From assembly GCA_038230275.1 (NCBI GenBank), contig JBBRNO010000019.1, forward strand, positions 1 through 64,000: a stretch of 64,000 bases of DNA. The letters are read 5' to 3'. This DNA is from JANXXV01 sp038230275. GTDB taxonomy: Bacteria > Acidobacteriota > Terriglobia > Bryobacterales > Bryobacteraceae. How positions within the stretch are numbered: position 1 is the stretch's first letter; each line of letters opens with the position of its first letter. The notes beneath the pieces were generated by a model. It made no database searches. It was not told where the DNA came from and saw only the letters and a program-made list of their open reading frames with translations. Made by a program: the position numbers and the translations under genes. Of the stretch, positions 60,316-64,000 are shown one piece after another.

Positions 60316-61557
60316 CTATTCTGACGGTGTCGCCCCTGCGCGGCGTACGTGCTTCAATTTTACTATGCGCGTCACCATCTCAGACACGGCAAACCACAAA
60401 TCGCGAGGCCTGCTGATGGTATATTCATAACCCTTCAAAAATTTGACGGCCTTGCCTATCGAATCGTTCCAAGGAACTGCCTGCGGGTACAAATTGTAGT
60501 TCATGTAAAAGACCGGATAGTTCAGGCTTCCAATTTCCTTCAGTGATTCCTGCGGTACGTTCTCTTCCAACATCGCCTTCGGACCGGCGAACACCACCGC
60601 ATCGATTGTATCGCTGGCCGACGTGATCTCCCGCCGGATCAAATCCGTCAGGAACTCCGTGTCCCCATGCTTTTGACTGAGCCGTTTCAAATCCACCGTC
60701 CCCAAATTCAACGCCGAGAGCGATTCTCCCAGTGCCGGAAAGTCAATCCGCTCGGCGTTCTCGGCCCGATACACCACTTTTTGCTCTTGCAAGTTAAACG
60801 CTATCACCGTGAACTTCCCGATTCGAGGCTCCCGCGCAATGCTGCGCAGAATAGACACCAGCGCGCTCGTGTCCAAGGGCTGCAGAGTAGCCGAATGGGA
60901 GTTCTGCGGCGCGAAATTAATCAGCACCTTGATGTTCAGCGGCGGCTCATCCTGTTTCCGCATCACCGGCGGCTCTTCTTTGAATTGTTCACGGTCCGCG
61001 GGCTGAATGGAGCCCGCCGCCATCACCAGGCCAATTTCCTTATCCTTGGGCGGCAGCACTGCCTCCATGTCCCAATAGGATGAGCAGACACGCTCCGCCC
61101 GGTCGCGCATCAGCCAATCCACGTGGTACTTGCCTTCTCCCACATCGAAGGTCCCCTGCAGGAAAGCATCGCCTTTGGCGTCTTCTTCAATCACCGGCAC
61201 GCGGATGCGCTGGGTGAAATAGAGCGGCTCATCGCGATGATCTTCCGTGCTCACCCGAAATAGGATTGTCAGCAGATTCTCCGAACCAGCCAACTCCCTC
61301 AGCGGCACGCTCACTTCATATCCAGCGTGATGGCGCAGGTCAAAACCGAGTACCGGTTTGTTATTGATAACCGAGCAGGGAAGATCTTTGCGCGGTTCGC
61401 CCGCTTCCAGCACGGCCATGTCAGTGTTAAAAATACGCACCGCGGTTCCAGGTCCGGAACCGGTCAAGGCAAGTTGTGCGGAAAGAGGCAGGGAAGGGCA
61501 GAGGAACAGTGAATATAAGGTAAGAAGAGATCGGCAGTCGCACCTGAGTGCTTGCAT
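60316..61557 (-). CDS. exported protein of unknown function
   Basis: A 413-residue protein with a signal peptide (about 10-28). The middle part has an acidic/aromatic beta-rich region, and a later 'IDAVVFAGPKAMLEENVPQE' region looks VWA-like, but no MIDAS is clear. I recognise no family. It lies 14 bases upstream of the exported methyltransferase gene on the same strand and may be co-transcribed. Confidence 0.7.
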   Translation of the reverse strand: MQALRCDCRSLLTLYSLFLCPSLPLSAQLALTGSGPGTAVRIFNTDMAVLEAGEPRKDLPCSVINNKPVLGFDLRHHAGYEVSVPLRELAGSENLLTILFRVSTEDHRDEPLYFTQRIRVPVIEEDAKGDAFLQGTFDVGEGKYHVDWLMRDRAERVCSSYWDMEAVLPPKDKEIGLVMAAGSIQPADREQFKEEPPVMRKQDEPPLNIKVLINFAPQNSHSATLQPLDTSALVSILRSIAREPRIGKFTVIAFNLQEQKVVYRAENAERIDFPALGESLSALNLGTVDLKRLSQKHGDTEFLTDLIRREITSASDTIDAVVFAGPKAMLEENVPQESLKEIGSLNYPVFYMNYNLYPQAVPWNDSIGKAVKFLKGYEYTISRPRDLWFAVSEMVTRIVKLKHVRRAGATPSE

Positions 61558-61706
61558 CGGCTCATCGCTCCGAAATAGCCAGCTAGATTTTCAACTTCGC
61601 ATCACGCCCGCTTGCACGAAGCCGTAACATGATTATCGTACATTCGGCAGGAAGCGCAAGCGGCTATAGGGTAGACTTTTGCCGGTGTGATACATTTCAA
61701 TAGATT

Positions 61707-62201
61707 ATGGCATCTCGTAGTGTTAACAAAGTGATTCTCGTCGGCAATCTTGGTAAAGACGCCGAGACAAAGTTCACGCCCTCCGGCGTGGCCAAGACTA
61801 CATTCTCCATAGCCACCGGCCGCCGCTGGAAAGACCAGCAAACCGGGGATTGGAAAGAGGAGACCGACTGGTCCAATGTCGTTCTCTGGAAGTCTGAAAA
61901 CCTGGCGCCCTATCTCACCAAGGGGAAACAGGTGTACGTCGAAGGCCGCCTCAGCAGCCGCAGTTATGACGACAAAGATGGCGTGAAAAAGTACATCACT
62001 GAGGTAGTAGCCTTGGACGTCATTCTTCTTGGCGGCCGCGGGGGCGCCGAAGGTGGTGGTGCCGGCATGGGCGGCTCCGACGAATACAGCGCAGGCCCGG
62101 TCTCAATGCCGCGCAGCGCCCAGCAGCAGCGTCCAAAAGCAGCCGCGCCACAGGAAGCCAGTTTCGATCCCGGCATCTCCGACGACGACGTCCCGTTCTA
62201 G
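61707..62201 (+). CDS. ssb: single-stranded DNA-binding protein
   Basis: A 164-residue SSB with an N-terminal OB fold ('NKVILVGNLGKDAETKFTPSG', read to 20 residues here), a Gly-rich linker (about 112-130) and the acidic C-terminal tip 'DDDVPF' that recruits repair and replication partners. The normal length is about 160-180. Confidence 0.95.
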   Translation: MASRSVNKVILVGNLGKDAETKFTPSGVAKTTFSIATGRRWKDQQTGDWKEETDWSNVVLWKSENLAPYLTKGKQVYVEGRLSSRSYDDKDGVKKYITEVVALDVILLGGRGGAEGGGAGMGGSDEYSAGPVSMPRSAQQQRPKAAAPQEASFDPGISDDDVPF

Positions 62202-62211
62202 GCTTCCCATT

Positions 62212-62553
62212 CTAGGCGCCGGAACCGCCTTTGAACCAACCGCCCGGACGACTCCAAATCGTGTGATATTGATTTGCGCCGGCAGTGTCTTTTTCGATGG
62301 GGCGCGCAATCAATTGCGGTAGGGCGCCGATTTCGGCGCAATAGCCGCACCGCTCAATTTGGAACTGCCCAGGTTCCGCCAGTTCCGCCGCAACCGCATC
62401 GGAATTCTGCACGAGTGCGCCGATCTGGATCTCGCCATCGGGGCCGCGCGCCTTGACCGGCTCAAGGATCTCTAGAAAGCCGATCCACCGCGGGCTTCGG
62501 TCTTTGCACGACGCCCCTATGGCGGCATCGCGCATCATCAGGTGGACGTCCAC
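62212..62553 (-). CDS. small hypothetical protein, minus strand
   Basis: A 113-residue protein with a plausible composition and a 'ERCGYCAEIG' Cys pair. It starts with GTG at 62553 or ATG at 62538. I do not recognise it. A perfect palindrome overlaps its start. It is convergent with ssb. Confidence 0.45.
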   Translation of the reverse strand: MDVHLMMRDAAIGASCKDRSPRWIGFLEILEPVKARGPDGEIQIGALVQNSDAVAAELAEPGQFQIERCGYCAEIGALPQLIARPIEKDTAGANQYHTIWSRPGGWFKGGSGA

Positions 62554-62555
62554 CT
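62540..62555. promoter_or_regulatory. 16-bp perfect palindrome AGGTGGACGTCCACCT
   Basis: A fully symmetric sixteen-base palindrome lies at the 5' end of the minus-strand small gene and of a plus-strand frame (62542-62802). It could be an operator for a dimeric regulator or a restriction-methylation site cluster; no regulator is encoded nearby. Confidence 0.4.
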
Positions 62556-62802
62556 ATTTGACGTTCCACTTAGCCGCTACCGTGGCTCCGTGTGTATCTT
62601 CGGTAAGTGCCCCAAACAAGGAAAGCGCGAATGCTACGTTTCAAATTGCGGAATTCAGCCGTTTCTACGCCAGTTCGAAAACTACCATTTTCGCCCCGCG
62701 CAATTCGAATCCGCGCTAACGGTAACACTCTTTGACCGCGCCGCCGGCTTCTGTGTGCGAATGCCAATCGTCACGACACAGACCACGCCTGACAGTCAAT
62801 AA
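62542..62802 (+). CDS. doubtful small ORF, plus strand
   Basis: An 86-codon GTG-initiated frame with four Cys ('VCIFGKCPKQGKRECYVSNC') that is divergent from the minus-strand small gene. It overlaps the 3' end of the LarA-like gene by seven bases. There is no family match that I recognise, and the composition is not decisive. Confidence 0.25.
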   Translation: MDVHLFDVPLSRYRGSVCIFGKCPKQGKRECYVSNCGIQPFLRQFENYHFRPAQFESALTVTLFDRAAGFCVRMPIVTTQTTPDSQ

Positions 62803-64000
62803 GAGCTCAACACAGCCGCAGCCACGCGATCAAATCCGCCAACCAAATTTCCCGCGCCGTCGAACTCCCATTCGCAGGCCGGTCCCACGGCTTCCATATC
62901 CGTCCGCCCGTGCATGGCCGGCAGCAGATTCTCGGTCACCACAATGTGCGAAAGCTCCAGCGTATTGCGAATCCAAACACACGTGACCTCACTCGAATCA
63001 GCCCGGCCTACAGTCTTGGAAATCAATTCCAACGCCTCCAGGTCACTGCCCGCGCGCAACGGCGTCTTCACCGCAAACAGATTCGATGCGGCCATCGCAT
63101 TCACTCTCGTCACGTTCCAGTCGATTTTCTCAAACAGCCGCTCGGCAATCATATCCGTCAGCCCAATCCCCATCGCATTCCCATACGACAACGGGCTCAA
63201 ATCGCGCGCGTAAACCCGCAGAATGCGCGGCGCCCACGGCCACGGATTCACTCCGCCCCAAGGATGCCGGTTGATCACCTTGCTGTCCATGCCAACACCG
63301 CTGATGTGCTTGCCCATCTCTTCCACCATCAGAATGTCTACTTCGTCGAATAAAATCCGCGCCATCCAGGACCGTGTCAGCGCCAGCAACTTTTCCTCTT
63401 CCTGCTCCAACTGCGCCGCGGTCACCGCAGTCACCTTCGCGGTATCGTGATGCGCGTCTTCCAGCACCGCCAAGCCGCCCAGTATTTTCCCGGAAGCCAG
63501 CACATGACGCCCGCCAGACCGGATGGCCTCGCCAAGTCCAAGCCGAACCCCGTGCCGGTGATAGTTTGTGGCGCCCTGCAGCTTACCCAGCCCAATGGAA
63601 GCCATCTTCAACAGCCCGCTCTCCACCGGCGCGTCGAAGGTGGTGTGCCATTTCACCCGGTTGATCAGGAAGACCCCATCGCTCTCAAAACCATTTCGAT
63701 CAATATAGGTTTCAACGCCCTCGACCGTAGTTCCCAGCGGCACCACGTCCAGCGAACTCAAAATCGGACAACCCACCGACGATTCCGTAATGCCATAATG
63801 CGCCAGAACATCCAGCTGCCCTTGTGCCGTGGCCCCGCCATGGCTACCCATGGCTGGAATCACAAAAGGCTTCAAACCCATCTCAAGAAAGTGCGCCACC
63901 GCCGCCCGCACGATGGTCGCGATATTGGACACTCCGCGGCTGCCCGCTCCAATCGCAATTCGCGCGCCGGTGGCCAGGCCGGCGCCCGTCTGTGACGCCG
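62796..64000 (-). CDS. LarA-like (DUF2088) protein, 5' end beyond the window
   Basis: At least 400 residues are present; the frame is open to the right edge, so the start is missing. The visible N-terminal part reads 'ARIAIGAGSRGVSNIATIVR', followed by 'PFVIPAMGSHGGATAQGQLD', 'NRVKWHTTFDAPVESGLLKM' and 'GLGKLQGATNYHRHG'. This fits the lactate racemase-like DUF2088 family that uses a nickel-pincer cofactor. Racemase activity on lactate is not implied; many members have other substrates. A GTG at 63932 lies inside the conserved domain and is not the true start. Confidence 0.85.
   Translation of the reverse strand, partial: ASQTGAGLATGARIAIGAGSRGVSNIATIVRAAVAHFLEMGLKPFVIPAMGSHGGATAQGQLDVLAHYGITESSVGCPILSSLDVVPLGTTVEGVETYIDRNGFESDGVFLINRVKWHTTFDAPVESGLLKMASIGLGKLQGATNYHRHGVRLGLGEAIRSGGRHVLASGKILGGLAVLEDAHHDTAKVTAVTAAQLEQEEEKLLALTRSWMARILFDEVDILMVEEMGKHISGVGMDSKVINRHPWGGVNPWPWAPRILRVYARDLSPLSYGNAMGIGLTDMIAERLFEKIDWNVTRVNAMAASNLFAVKTPLRAGSDLEALELISKTVGRADSSEVTCVWIRNTLELSHIVVTENLLPAMHGRTDMEAVGPACEWEFDGAGNLVGGFDRVAAAVLSSY

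Overview
The window looks like a stretch of an Acidobacteriota chromosome, most like the Solibacter/Bryobacter group. This rests on gene content and was not tested by a search: an 'acidobacterial VWA' protein, tandem pairs of PSD1 cytochrome and DUF1501 proteins, many secreted TPR/FG-GAP/ASPIC proteins, bacillithiol-type chemistry (BshB1), and dispersed GAGCCGCGA-type repeats between genes. Coding density is high, with many overlapping stop/start pairs. I found one tRNA gene, no rRNA, no CRISPR array and no intact insertion sequence.

Layout. 1-11.1 kb: an NHL-repeat protein and a DUF1080 glycosidase-like protein, then two consecutive modules, each a large PSD1 (haem-binding) protein followed by a DUF1501 sulfatase-like protein, and a small unknown protein. 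11.4-12.6 kb: a DUF433/DUF5615 antitoxin/PIN-like pair, unassigned sequence and tRNA-Ser(GCU). 12.6-26 kb: mostly single genes and small housekeeping operons: methyltransferase and homoserine dehydrogenase, RfbD, a VWA protein, a 3-methyladenine glycosylase, a Tat-exported lactonase with a clear sigma-70 promoter, an enolase-superfamily dehydratase, an acyltransferase, superoxide dismutase, dciA-gatC-gatA, Maf and an EVE protein. 26-29.3 kb: a Wza/Wzz/tyrosine-kinase exopolysaccharide export operon.

29.6-38.6 kb: a co-directional run of TPR/FG-GAP/ASPIC protein, membrane-anchored five-haem cytochrome with TPRs, CRTAC1-like protein, an IscU/NifU-like protein lacking a canonical ligand, a DsrE-like protein and a TIM-barrel isomerase, nearly all overlapping or separated by a few bases. 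It reads as one extracytoplasmic redox or trafficking unit of unknown purpose. 38.6-54.2 kb: a cyclic-nucleotide-binding/DUF1003 protein, then a nine-gene run: DUF4159, VWA/GATase-like membrane protein, clan-CD-like protein with Ser in place of the catalytic Cys, HExxH gluzincin with TPRs, MoxR ATPase, DUF58, BatA-like, a giant DUF4175 protein with Q/G repeats, and MsrA. This is an expanded MoxR-type envelope-maintenance locus and my best candidate for an under-described system. 54-64 kb: MFS transporter, BshB1, rhomboid protease, PfkB kinase, chemoreceptor without HAMP, a second exported methyltransferase, an exported unknown, SSB and a LarA-like (DUF2088) gene cut by the window edge.

Non-coding points include a 152-bp MITE-like element at 20.0 kb with imperfect terminal inverted repeats, a second copy of the same repeat core flanked by a 10-bp direct repeat at 29.3-29.5 kb, a strong terminator at 18.5 kb and four TTGA stop/start overlaps with TTG start codons.
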